From NCBI RefSeq assembly GCF_900109545.1, contig NZ_FOAP01000004.1, forward strand, positions 400,219-464,218: DNA of 64,000 nt, read 5' to 3'. Below are positions 53,665 through 61,518 of the stretch, one piece after another. Source of the DNA: Stigmatella aurantiaca. GTDB lineage: Bacteria > Myxococcota > Myxococcia > Myxococcales > Myxococcaceae. Numbering within the stretch: the first letter of the stretch is position 1; each line of letters opens with the position of its first letter. Both the position numbers and the translations under genes were made by a program. A model generated the notes under the pieces. The model was not told where the DNA came from. It saw only the letters and a program-made list of their open reading frames with translations, and ran no database searches.

Positions 53665-55335
53665 ATGACATTCATTTCCAAGAGTCATGCCGTGCTGGCC
53701 ACCGCGCTTCTGCTGATGGGCTCTACCGCCGCAGGGCAGGGGAGCCTGGAGTGCCAGACCCTTCAGTCGCGGGCGCCCGCTTCGGGCCTTGCCCCCAACC
53801 CGAAAGCGGTGGCCACCGTTCCCTTCGACAAGCAGACCCAGGGTTACGTCCGGGTGGGCGGTGGGTGTGAAGTGTCCCGCTTCGGCTTCGAGTCCGTTCA
53901 CGCTGCGGTGATGGTACAGAACTCGCCAGATGGGGAGTTTGGCTGGCGGTGCAAGGGCGCGGATCCAGCGCTCGTCTCCAACCCGGCCTGGGCAAAAGCG
54001 TCGGTCACCTTTTGCCGGGCCACCGATGCGAGCGGTGGCAACCTGCCCCTGCAATGCACGACGCTCACCAAGAAGACGGGCCTGCTGCGCAACCCGGCCG
54101 TCGAGGTGACCTTGACCCCGGACCAGATCGCCGGTGGCTATACCGTGGTCTCCGGAGGGTGTGACACCTCGCACTTCGGCAATGGCTCCTTGCATGCCGA
54201 GAACGTGGTGATCTCCCGGCCCACGCCGGGAGGGCAGGGCTGGTATTGCCAGGCGGCGGATCCGCCGAACCATGCCCAGGATGCTTCGGTCGAGGCCTCG
54301 CTCGTTGCCTGCCGGGTGGCGCCCACGGCGGTGACGCCAAAGCCCAGCCTCCAGTGCACCGTGACCCAGGGAACTCCGGGCACCGGGGCCTATCCCAAGT
54401 CCACCGCGAAGGGGCCGTCCAAGGCGCTGGGTGGAGGTTGCGAGCTGTCCTATGCAGGCAATGGCTCGGCTCACGCCGAATTCATGGTGCAGCAAGGGCC
54501 CCAGCCCGCAGATGGCTCCTGGGCCTGCCTGGCCGCGGATCCTCCGTTGCTCTCCAACCCTGGCAGCGCGAAGGCCAGCGTGGTGAGCTGCACCCTCACC
54601 ACCGCCGCCGTCCCTCCGCCGGCCGTTGCGCCGGTGATGCGGAAGAACCCAGTCATCATCGTGGGAGGTACCTTGGCCAGTGAGATCCTCTATTGGACCC
54701 TGGAGGCCCGTCTCCGGGCGGATGGCTACTACGTCGAGTTCTTCGAACTGCCAGGCAGTGGTTTGATTGACATCCGTGAGGGCGCGCAACAGCTCAACTC
54801 CCGGGTGGCGGATGTGTTGCTGAGGACGGGCGCGGAGAAGGTCAACCTGGTGGGCCACAGCCAGGGAGGCATCACCGCCCGGACGTACGTTCATGACTAT
54901 GGACACCGTCTGGTCGAAAGCCTCATCAGCCTGGGGACGCCTCACAAGGGAACGGACGTGGATCCGCTCTTGGCAGCGTTGCTGGTGGGGTGCCTCGGAC
55001 AGCCCACGGACAAGCTGCTCTGCCACCAGCTGCGGCCGGGCCCTTTCCTGGTGGGGATCAACCAGCGGGCCCCGGATGACGCCATCTTCTACACGAACAT
55101 CAACACCCGGAAGCCGTATGACGTGTTCACGGACGCGGCCACCAATGGGCGCATGGACAACTGCGATCGCGTCAACGCGAAGGGACAGCCCCTGAAGTGC
55201 AACGTGACCGTCCAGGACGACTGCCCGCTCAACATCGTCGAGCACATCGGGCTGTCGTCGAATGGCGCTGTCTACAGTGGGATTCGTCAAGCCTTGGCAC
55301 ATGAGCCCATTGCGCTCAATTGCATGGAGCTTTGA
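53665..55335 (+). CDS. Secreted lipase with three N-terminal Cys-containing repeats
   Basis: A 556-residue exported protein with a signal peptide (HAVLATALLLMGSTAAG). Residues about 28-320 are three copies of a roughly 90-residue module, each with a LxC start, a GGGCE/D-x-S segment, GxxSxHAE/A and WxCxAADP near its end. Residues 325-556 form an alpha/beta hydrolase of the triacylglycerol-lipase type: PVIIVGGTLA, nucleophile S399 in VGHSQGG, LISLGTPHKGTD, and IVEHIGLSSN holding a probable catalytic histidine. It should hydrolyse esters outside the cell. ATG 53665 is chosen behind AGGGA; GTG 53644 overlaps the isomerase stop. The repeat is unknown to me and may bind substrate or surface. Confidence 0.88.
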   Translation: MTFISKSHAVLATALLLMGSTAAGQGSLECQTLQSRAPASGLAPNPKAVATVPFDKQTQGYVRVGGGCEVSRFGFESVHAAVMVQNSPDGEFGWRCKGADPALVSNPAWAKASVTFCRATDASGGNLPLQCTTLTKKTGLLRNPAVEVTLTPDQIAGGYTVVSGGCDTSHFGNGSLHAENVVISRPTPGGQGWYCQAADPPNHAQDASVEASLVACRVAPTAVTPKPSLQCTVTQGTPGTGAYPKSTAKGPSKALGGGCELSYAGNGSAHAEFMVQQGPQPADGSWACLAADPPLLSNPGSAKASVVSCTLTTAAVPPPAVAPVMRKNPVIIVGGTLASEILYWTLEARLRADGYYVEFFELPGSGLIDIREGAQQLNSRVADVLLRTGAEKVNLVGHSQGGITARTYVHDYGHRLVESLISLGTPHKGTDVDPLLAALLVGCLGQPTDKLLCHQLRPGPFLVGINQRAPDDAIFYTNINTRKPYDVFTDAATNGRMDNCDRVNAKGQPLKCNVTVQDDCPLNIVEHIGLSSNGAVYSGIRQALAHEPIALNCMEL

Positions 55336-55362
55336 GCCCATCCTGAGTGCCGGAGCGCTAAG

Positions 55363-56607
55363 GTGAGGGCGGATTCAATCCGCCCCCACCTGATGACCGG
55401 GTCTGCAGGCCCGCCCCTGACCGTGCCGAAGACGATTCCTCCCGCCGTGATGGTGCCCGCCGAGCAGGCGCGGGCGTTTCTCCTCAACCAGCACGCCCTC
55501 GCCGCGCCCGTGCATCCCCCGGGCGCCGAGGGCGTTCGCGCGCTCTTGCGCCAGCTGCGCCATATCCAGCTCGATCCCCTCGATGTCATCGGCACCAACG
55601 CGGACCTGGTGGCGCTCGCGCGGATCGATGGCCTCGTGCGAGGCGACGTGTACCGTCACCTCTATCCCGGGCATGCCTTCGAGCATTGGGCCAAGGAGCG
55701 CTGCTTGCTGCCCGCCGAGGCCTTTGCCCACTACCGCGAGCGCTCCCTGGAGGCACCGTGGTGGCGCCATGTCGCGCGGGTGCAGCGGCTGCCCGCCCCG
55801 GTGCTGCGGGCCGTCCTGGAGGAAGTGGAGGCCCATGGCCCCCTGACGGCCGCGGAGCTGACCGACCACGGCGCGGTGGAGCCCCTCGACTGGAGCGGAT
55901 GGAAGGGCACCGCGAAGGCCTCCTCCATGGCCCTGGAGGTGTTGTGGACGCGCTGTGACATCGTCGTGTGCGGACGGAGTGCCGGGGGCAAGCGGTATGA
56001 CGTGCCGCGCCGGGCCCTGCCGGACGTGGCCCGGTCCTCCCCGGGGTACACCTCCGAGGAAGGCTTCTTTCGGTGGGCGCTCACGGAGCGCGTGGAAGCC
56101 GCGGGGCTGTTGTCACGAGCGGCAGGGGCGCACTGGTCCATGCTGTCCCCGGTGCGTGTCTCCTCGCTCCCGGACACGCTGGTGGCAGAAGGCTTGCTGG
56201 AGGAGGTGGTATTGCCGGGTGCTTCCCGGCGCTACCTGGCGCCAGCGGGGTTCCGGGCCCGGCCCGTGACGGCGCCGGACGCGCGGATGCGGATCCTCGG
56301 CCCGCTGGATCCCCTGCTGTGGGACCGCGCGCTCGTGAAGCAGCTCTTCGGCTTCGAGTACGTCTGGGAGGTGTACAAGCCGGAGGCGCAGCGCCGCTGG
56401 GGTTGGTACGTGTGCCCCTTGCTGCACCGGGGACAACTGGTGGGCCGGTTGGAGGCGCGCGTGAAGGAAGGCGTCCTGCACGTGGAGAAGCTGTGGCGGG
56501 AAAAGGGCGTGAAGCTGGATGACGCGGCGCTCGACGAAGCCCTGGCACGGCATGCCCAGGCCTGCGGCGCGCGGAAGGTGCGCAGGCCTCGCGCCCGGGT
56601 GGGGTGA
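55363..56607 (+). CDS. YcaQ/AlkX-type winged-helix DNA glycosylase
   Basis: A 414-residue HTH_42/DUF1006 protein, the family of E. coli YcaQ (AlkX) and Streptomyces AlkZ, which remove bulky alkylated bases and unhook interstrand crosslinks. The catalytic Q-x-D motif typical of YcaQ is Q69-L-D71 in HIQLDPLDVIG, followed by HAFEHWAKERCLLP, WSGWKGTAKA and the C-terminal PLDPLLWDRALVKQLFGFEY and YKPEAQRRWGWYV blocks. GTG 55363 has GGAG seven bases upstream; ATG 55393 or 55450 would also keep the conserved region. It follows the lipase by 27 bp. In this window it is within 5 kb of alkC. Confidence 0.88.
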   Translation: MRADSIRPHLMTGSAGPPLTVPKTIPPAVMVPAEQARAFLLNQHALAAPVHPPGAEGVRALLRQLRHIQLDPLDVIGTNADLVALARIDGLVRGDVYRHLYPGHAFEHWAKERCLLPAEAFAHYRERSLEAPWWRHVARVQRLPAPVLRAVLEEVEAHGPLTAAELTDHGAVEPLDWSGWKGTAKASSMALEVLWTRCDIVVCGRSAGGKRYDVPRRALPDVARSSPGYTSEEGFFRWALTERVEAAGLLSRAAGAHWSMLSPVRVSSLPDTLVAEGLLEEVVLPGASRRYLAPAGFRARPVTAPDARMRILGPLDPLLWDRALVKQLFGFEYVWEVYKPEAQRRWGWYVCPLLHRGQLVGRLEARVKEGVLHVEKLWREKGVKLDDAALDEALARHAQACGARKVRRPRARVG

Positions 56608-56628
56608 GCTTGGCTATAGTGCTCCCTG

Positions 56629-57648
56629 GTGAAGACCCAACCGAGCAACTACCGGCCGATCCATCCTGAAGACGTCGACCAAGGCGACCCGTACCCACTC
56701 GCCGTGCTGGAGGGAGTCGAAGCGGAGTACCGCTACTACGTGTACGTCACGAGTGACCAGGTTTCTCCGAAAGCCTTCCCGGTCTACGCCTCGAACGACC
56801 TGGTGGCGTGGCGGTCACTCGGGGCGAGCCTGGTGACGGACCCTGCTCCGAGGGCCTATTGGGCGCCGTGCGTGCACTACGTGCGCGGCCTCACGCGCCC
56901 GTTCGTCATGCTCTACTCGCGGTCGGTGGGGGCAGGGGACGAGGCGCATGTGGGCCACACGCTCCGGCGCGCCGACAGCGAGCGCCCGGAAGGCCCGTTC
57001 ATCGACTCCGGGCAAGTGCTCACGCCGGACACGGACTTCGCCATCGATCCGGACCTCTACCGGGCTCCCGATGGGTCGCTCCGCCTTGCCTATGCCACTG
57101 ACTTCGTCGCCGACGCTCCGCTCGGTACGGGGATCGTCGAAGTGGGCGTCAGCGAAGACCTGACCCGTGTGCTGACACCTCCCGCCTTGCTCGCGCGGGC
57201 GACCGATGACTGGCACCTCTACGACGCCCAGCGGCGCATGCCCTGGAAGCAGATCCCGGGCGTGGACTGGAGCACGGATACCGTCGTGTGGAACACGGTG
57301 GAGGCGCCCGTCGGAGGGTTGGTCAACCCACGTGGGCAGCGCGTGTACCTGTACAGCGGAGGCTGTTTCTTCGGGTTCTACGGCGTGGGCGCGCTCGTCG
57401 AGGAGGCGCCGGGCAGGCTCGTCAACGTGACGCGGGGCGGGCAGCACTTTGTCCTCCGTCCCGAGCCAGCGCGCGGCCTTCATGGGCCCGGCCACTGCGC
57501 ATGGCTGCGGGGGCATGACGGAAGGGACTACCTGTTCGCCCATGCGCGCTTCGGCTCGCCGTCAGCGGTCCGTAACGCGATGATCGTCGAGCTGCGCTGG
57601 GACGAGGAGGGGTTGCCGTACTGCCCGCCGTTCCAGGGGCTGCGCTGA
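56629..57648 (+). CDS. GH43-like five-bladed beta-propeller glycosidase
   Basis: A 339-residue protein without signal peptide. It shows the clan-F glycosidase pattern: D20 in DQGDPYPLAV as base, IDPDLYRAPDG with the transition-state aspartate, NTVEAPVGG with the acid glutamate and HGPGHCAW with a histidine near the metal site. It likely hydrolyses arabinosides, xylosides or a related sugar in the cytoplasm. The start is GTG 56629. TATAGT (56615-56620) ends only 8 bp before it, so the message may be leaderless. The intergenic gap to the glycosylase gene is only 21 bp. Confidence 0.85.
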   Translation: MKTQPSNYRPIHPEDVDQGDPYPLAVLEGVEAEYRYYVYVTSDQVSPKAFPVYASNDLVAWRSLGASLVTDPAPRAYWAPCVHYVRGLTRPFVMLYSRSVGAGDEAHVGHTLRRADSERPEGPFIDSGQVLTPDTDFAIDPDLYRAPDGSLRLAYATDFVADAPLGTGIVEVGVSEDLTRVLTPPALLARATDDWHLYDAQRRMPWKQIPGVDWSTDTVVWNTVEAPVGGLVNPRGQRVYLYSGGCFFGFYGVGALVEEAPGRLVNVTRGGQHFVLRPEPARGLHGPGHCAWLRGHDGRDYLFAHARFGSPSAVRNAMIVELRWDEEGLPYCPPFQGLR

Positions 57649-57681
57649 GGGAACTTCGGCCAGGTGAGCCCGTGTTCCGGT

Positions 57682-58032
57682 TTACTTCCCTGGCCGGAAG
57701 CGCATGGCGCTCCAGACGGCGTCGATCGCCACCTGGCGCACGCCCTGGATGCCTTGCTTCTCCAGGTGCTTCCAGAGCACGTCCCGGTTGAGATCCGTTC
57801 CCAATTGCCCTGCCTTGGGATACGCCACCCAGGCGAGGCGATCCTCCTTCGCGGCCTCGATGAGGGGGGCGCACTTCGCGTCCACCTCGGCGAGCGTCTT
57901 GACGAAGACGAGCAGGGCCTCTGCCTTGGCGGAGGCCGTGACCGTGACGTCATCCAGGTCAACGTTCGCGGGCTTGCCCACGGCGCGGACCTTCATGCCG
58001 TCCTTGAGGTTCAGTTTCTTCGAGAGACTCAT
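57682..58032 (-). CDS. Small DUF3052-like protein
   Basis: A 116-residue cytoplasmic protein with the pattern of DUF3052-type proteins: LSKKLNLKDGMKVRAVGKP at the start, a central LLVFVKTLAEVDAK segment and LAWVAYPKAGQLGTDLNRDVLW, then a conserved-looking end (VAIDAVWSAMRFRPG). No function is known for this group. ATG 58032 is chosen because the conserved sequence begins there; ATG 58044, behind GGAGACTC, is possible. It converges with the GH43 gene and lies 43 bp downstream of the haem-motif gene. Confidence 0.75.
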   Translation of the reverse strand: MSLSKKLNLKDGMKVRAVGKPANVDLDDVTVTASAKAEALLVFVKTLAEVDAKCAPLIEAAKEDRLAWVAYPKAGQLGTDLNRDVLWKHLEKQGIQGVRQVAIDAVWSAMRFRPGK

Positions 58033-58075
58033 GGTGCTTCTCATGAGTCTCCAACCCACCTCTTTTGTCCAGAAC

Positions 58076-59095
58076 TCAGTTGTTGAGCGCGCCGCCGAGA
58101 ATCCACGAGCGGATGAGGATCAGCTGGCCCGGGTTGTTATCGAAGTGGGCCGCGTTGGCACCGCGCGGCATGCGGTTGCCGCAGGTGGTGCCCTCCAGCT
58201 TGCGCACCAGCGCCGAGTTGTCCGGATCACTGGGCAGCACCCGCTTGAGCGTGTTGCAGGCGGCGTTGTTGTTGTTGACATTGACCAGGGCGGCGTAGCT
58301 GCTGCCCTGCGCGAGGCTCAGTCCACCGGCGGTCCCATGGCAGCCGGTGCAGAGGCCATTGGTGCTCCACACGCTCTGCACGTCGCTGTAGGCCGGCACC
58401 GTCACAGGCACGGTCACGGTGCGGACCACGGGCGCGGCCTTGCCGTCGGAGACGGACACCTCGAGGGTGAAGGACGTCTCCGTGCCCACCTGCGGAGAGA
58501 ACCACTGCGCGCTCGTGCCCGTGGTGCCGCCCACGAAGGTGCCCTGCGTGGAGGGAGCCTTCTGCGCCCAGGTATAGGTGAGCGGGTCACCCTCCGGGTC
58601 GGTCGCGGTGATGGAGAGGGTCCCCGTCGCGCCCGCCTTCAGCGCCGAGGGCGCGGTGATGGTGGCGGCCACCTCGGGGGGCAGGTTCTCCGCAACCACG
58701 GGAGCAACGGTGATGGTGACGGTGCCCTGCACGCTGCCGCCGTTGCCATCCGAGACGGTGACGCGCAGGGTGAAGGCGGTGCTGGCGGTCACGGTGGGTG
58801 CCGTCCAGGTGGGGTTGGCTGCGGTGGTGCTGCTGAAGGTGCCGGCCGGAGAGGCGGGCGACGTCTGCTCCCAGGCATGGGTGAGCGTGTCCCCCTCTGG
58901 ATCTGAGGCCGTCACCGACAGCGTCACGGCCACGCCGGAGGAGACCTGGGAGGACTGGGCGGTAGGGCCGGTGAGGGTGGGGCTCTTGTTCTCAGCAGGA
59001 GGGGTAGGGGCGGGATCGTCTTCTCCACCGCAGCCGAAACCCAGGGAGCCAGACAGCACGGTCAATGCGACAAGCGACAACAGGCGACGAGACAT
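58076..59095 (-). CDS. Lipoprotein with two PKD-like domains and a single c-type haem motif
   Basis: A 339-residue lipoprotein (GSLGFGC lipobox). Two beta-sandwich repeats of PKD/cadherin-like type (about 38-135 and 138-230) share ATDPEGDPLTYTW / ASDPEGDTLTHAW segments. The C-terminal domain contains one CTGCHG haem-attachment motif and a later MPRG that could provide the distal methionine, as in monohaem cytochromes c of myxobacterial surface proteins. It may carry electrons at the cell surface, which is an inference. ATG 59095 is right behind CGGAGG. A palindrome lies upstream in the divergent control region. Confidence 0.85.
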   Translation of the reverse strand: MSRRLLSLVALTVLSGSLGFGCGGEDDPAPTPPAENKSPTLTGPTAQSSQVSSGVAVTLSVTASDPEGDTLTHAWEQTSPASPAGTFSSTTAANPTWTAPTVTASTAFTLRVTVSDGNGGSVQGTVTITVAPVVAENLPPEVAATITAPSALKAGATGTLSITATDPEGDPLTYTWAQKAPSTQGTFVGGTTGTSAQWFSPQVGTETSFTLEVSVSDGKAAPVVRTVTVPVTVPAYSDVQSVWSTNGLCTGCHGTAGGLSLAQGSSYAALVNVNNNNAACNTLKRVLPSDPDNSALVRKLEGTTCGNRMPRGANAAHFDNNPGQLILIRSWILGGALNN

Positions 59096-59149
59096 GGAAC
59101 CTCCGAAAAACGGCGGCGGCACCCTAAGCGCAGATTCCAAGAAATTGAA

Positions 59150-59165
59150 GAAGTGTGAACACTTC
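59150..59165. promoter_or_regulatory. Palindromic operator-like site between haem lipoprotein and alkC
   Basis: GAAGTGT-GA-ACACTTC is a perfect 7-bp inverted repeat with a 2-nt centre in the 202-bp divergent region. Its size and AT-rich setting in a GC-rich genome fit a dimeric repressor or activator site. Which gene it controls cannot be told. Confidence 0.5.
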
Positions 59166-59297
59166 CTGACCTGGCCGGGTGCGTTTCTTCGAGTTGTTTC
59201 ACCTCAATGCGTTTTCGAGGCAATGCGGCTGGAGCGCGAGGAGAGTGTGGGACACAGCGTGGAAGGCCCCTTCGGGACGCGGTAGACCCGCTCCGCC

Positions 59298-60413
59298 ATG
59301 GCCGAGTCCCTTAAAACGTTCTTTGACACGCGCGTGGTGCGGAGGATTGCCTCCATGCTCCGCGCCGCGCACCCCGCCTTCCCTGAGCGCCGCTTCATCA
59401 CGGAGGCCACCCAGGGGCTCGACGCGCTGGAGCTCATGGACCGGGCGCGCCACATCATGCGCGCCATGCATCAGGCCCTCCCCGCGGACTTCGAGCAGGC
59501 CTCCCGCATCCTCGTGGACTCGCTGGGACCTGAGCAGGAGCAGTACACCGAGGGCCAGGGCATGGCCGTGTTCCTCTACCTGCCCCATGTCCTCTACGCC
59601 GCCCGGCATGGCCTGGAGCACTTCGAGCCGGCGATGCGCCTGCAGTACGAACTCACCAAGCGCTTCACCTCCGAGTTCTCCCTGCGAGCCTACCTGGAGC
59701 GCTACCCGGAGCGGACACTGGAGCGGCTGCGCCAGTGGGCCGTGGATCCGAACGTCCACGTGCGGAGGCTCGTCTCCGAGGGCACCCGGCCCCGGCTCCC
59801 CTGGGCGCCCCGGCTCCGCGTGTTCCAGGAGGACCCGCGCCCGCTGCTGGGACTGCTCGAACTGCTCAAGGATGACCCGGAGCTCTACGTCCGCCGCTCC
59901 GTCGCCAACCACCTGAACGACATTGGCAAGGACCACCCGGAGCTGCTCGTGGACACCTGCGAACGCTGGTTCCAGGGGGCTTCTCCCGAACGCCAGTGGC
60001 TCATCCGCCACGCGCTGCGCTCCGCCGTGAAGCGCGGCAGCGCGCGTGCCATGGGCCTCATGGGCTTCGAGGGCCCGGCCCAGTTGGAGGTGACGGCCAC
60101 CTTCACGCCCCAGCGCGTCCGCGTCGGCCAGTCCGTCCAGGTGACGCTGCGCATCGCCAACCGCTCGGAGTCACGGCAAAAGGCGCTCATCGACTTCGCC
60201 GTCCACTTCGTGAAGGCCCGCGGGACCTCCCGTCCCAAGGTCTTCAAGGGGGGCAAGGTGGACCTGACACCGGGGGCCTCCCTCTTCCTGGAGAAGAAGG
60301 TGTCGCTCCAGGACCTGACGACGCGCCAACACTACCCGGGGGAGCATCGCGTCGAGGCCCTCATCAACGGCCTCGCCACGCCCGTGGGTTCCTTTACCGT
60401 CTCACCGGCCTGA
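59298..60413 (+). CDS. alkC: AlkC-type DNA alkylation repair glycosylase
   Basis: A 371-residue HEAT-like repeat protein of the AlkC/AlkD DNA glycosylase superfamily, which excises 3-methyladenine (and, for AlkC, 3-methylcytosine) without base flipping. The N-terminal TEATQGLDALELMDRARHIMRAM and QWAVDPNVHVRRLVSEGTRPRLPWAPRL are characteristic. The last 110 residues form an Ig-like beta domain (LEVTATFTPQRVRVGQSVQV), an accessory domain known in AlkC and absent in AlkD. ATG 59298. The stop is followed by transposon debris. An AlkX-like gene lies 3 kb upstream. Confidence 0.88.
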   Translation: MAESLKTFFDTRVVRRIASMLRAAHPAFPERRFITEATQGLDALELMDRARHIMRAMHQALPADFEQASRILVDSLGPEQEQYTEGQGMAVFLYLPHVLYAARHGLEHFEPAMRLQYELTKRFTSEFSLRAYLERYPERTLERLRQWAVDPNVHVRRLVSEGTRPRLPWAPRLRVFQEDPRPLLGLLELLKDDPELYVRRSVANHLNDIGKDHPELLVDTCERWFQGASPERQWLIRHALRSAVKRGSARAMGLMGFEGPAQLEVTATFTPQRVRVGQSVQVTLRIANRSESRQKALIDFAVHFVKARGTSRPKVFKGGKVDLTPGASLFLEKKVSLQDLTTRQHYPGEHRVEALINGLATPVGSFTVSPA

Positions 60414-60738
60414 GCCCGGTGGAATCAAGGCCAGAGACGCTGCGTCCAGGCCTTCCAGGTCGCGATGCGGCGAGTGGCTTCTGGGTGGCGTCCACGCAGA
60501 AGGCGAACCGGGCTGGAGCTGATGGCTTGGGCCCGGCTGAAGCGGCCTCGGTTGTTGATGAGGTTGCCGGTGTGAGTGGCTACGTAGAGGGGATGTCGTT
60601 GTTGACGTACTGGGCCCCTTGATCCTTGGTTCTCAGGGTTGTTATCTGCTTGTGGTTTGGGGTAACCGTTCAGTCCCGAGGACGAGAGGGTTCAGACCTC
60701 GGCGGGCAGCAGAGAGGGAGCGGGCTTGCCTTGGACCT
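60414..60738. other. Intergenic debris before the IS66 remnant
   Basis: No gene can be supported. On the minus strand one frame is open for about 60 codons down to a stop at 60425, with a peptide segment ATHTGNLINNRGRF that could be the end of a lost gene or transposase; I cannot identify it. The base composition is slightly lower in GC than the neighbouring genes, in keeping with mobile or decayed DNA. Confidence 0.35.
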
Positions 60739-61450
60739 GCCCTGTGGCGTTTCACCCGCTTGGAGGGCGTAGAACCTACCAACAACAAGGCCGAGCGGGA
60801 CCTGCGGCTGGCCGTGCTCTGGAGAAAGGGCAGCTTCGGCACTCACAGCCCGCAGGGCAGCCGCTTCACTGAACGACTGCTGACGGTGACGGCGTCTCTG
60901 CGCGCTCAGGGGCGCAGCGTCTTGGCCTTCCTGCGTGAGGCGATGTCTGCGGTGCTCCAAGTTTGAGCAGCGCCGAGCATTGGCGTGAGGCACGGCCGGG
61001 GGCCAGGGCTGCTCCGAGTTCCAGAAACGCTCGTACCCGCTTCTTTATCGGAGCGAGCTTTCGCCCCACATTCCACGCGTTGAGCCGACCCCTCTTGTAG
61101 CGTCCCCACGCCTGGAAGAGCGCCGAGGTTTGAGCCACCAAAGCTTGCCCCACAAGGCCCGCCAGCCCCTCCCCCTGCGACAAGGCCTGGAAGTCACGTG
61201 CCAGGTGCGCCCAACACACCTGCCGCTGCGCCGTGTTTACCCAACTGTAGCCGACAAACCGGTCCGTGATGGCCACACCCTGGAAGTCCTCGCCCAGTTG
61301 CCCCTGCGCCTCGCTCTTGCTTCGGGTGGAGGCGACCCGGAACACCGACACCTTCCGGGTGGCTCTCACCCACAGCCACGCTCTCCTGCTCCTTTGCCTC
61401 CAGCCCGTCTCGTCCATGTTCACCCACGGCTGGGTGCGCACAAAGGCTTC
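60739..61450 (-). pseudogene. Broken IS66-family transposase with inverted 3' segment
   Basis: On the minus strand, 61450 down to 60959 reads as the central part of an IS66 TnpC (VNMDETGW with a catalytic D, ITDRFVGYSWV, RQVCWAHLARDFQAL) and stops making sense after SALLKL. The missing C-terminal part is next to it but on the plus strand, 60739-60963 (ALWRFTRLEGVEPTNN with the catalytic E, then WRKGSFGTHSPQGSRFTERLL). Turning that 225-bp piece around restores one continuous reading frame. The N-terminal half is absent; the frame ends at the left end of the intact IS66 element. Sequence differs from the intact copy, so it is an older, separate lineage. Confidence 0.8.
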
Positions 61451-61451
61451 G

Positions 61452-61473
61452 TAAGTGTTCGCCGTGCCCCGTC
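61452..61473 (+). repeat. IS66 terminal inverted repeat, left (3' side of tnpC)
   Basis: The 22 bp from TAAGTGTTCGCC to CCCCGTC are the exact reverse complement of 63883-63904. Confidence 0.95.
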
Positions 61474-61518
61474 CTGGTCCGGAGCTGAGCCGGGAGGGAG
61501 GACCGACAGGAGAGGCCG

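Noticed and set aside
60425..60618. Minus-strand open frame of about 60 codons before the IS66 remnant
   Set aside because: It might be a gene end, but I found no recognisable motif or start; reported only as intergenic debris.
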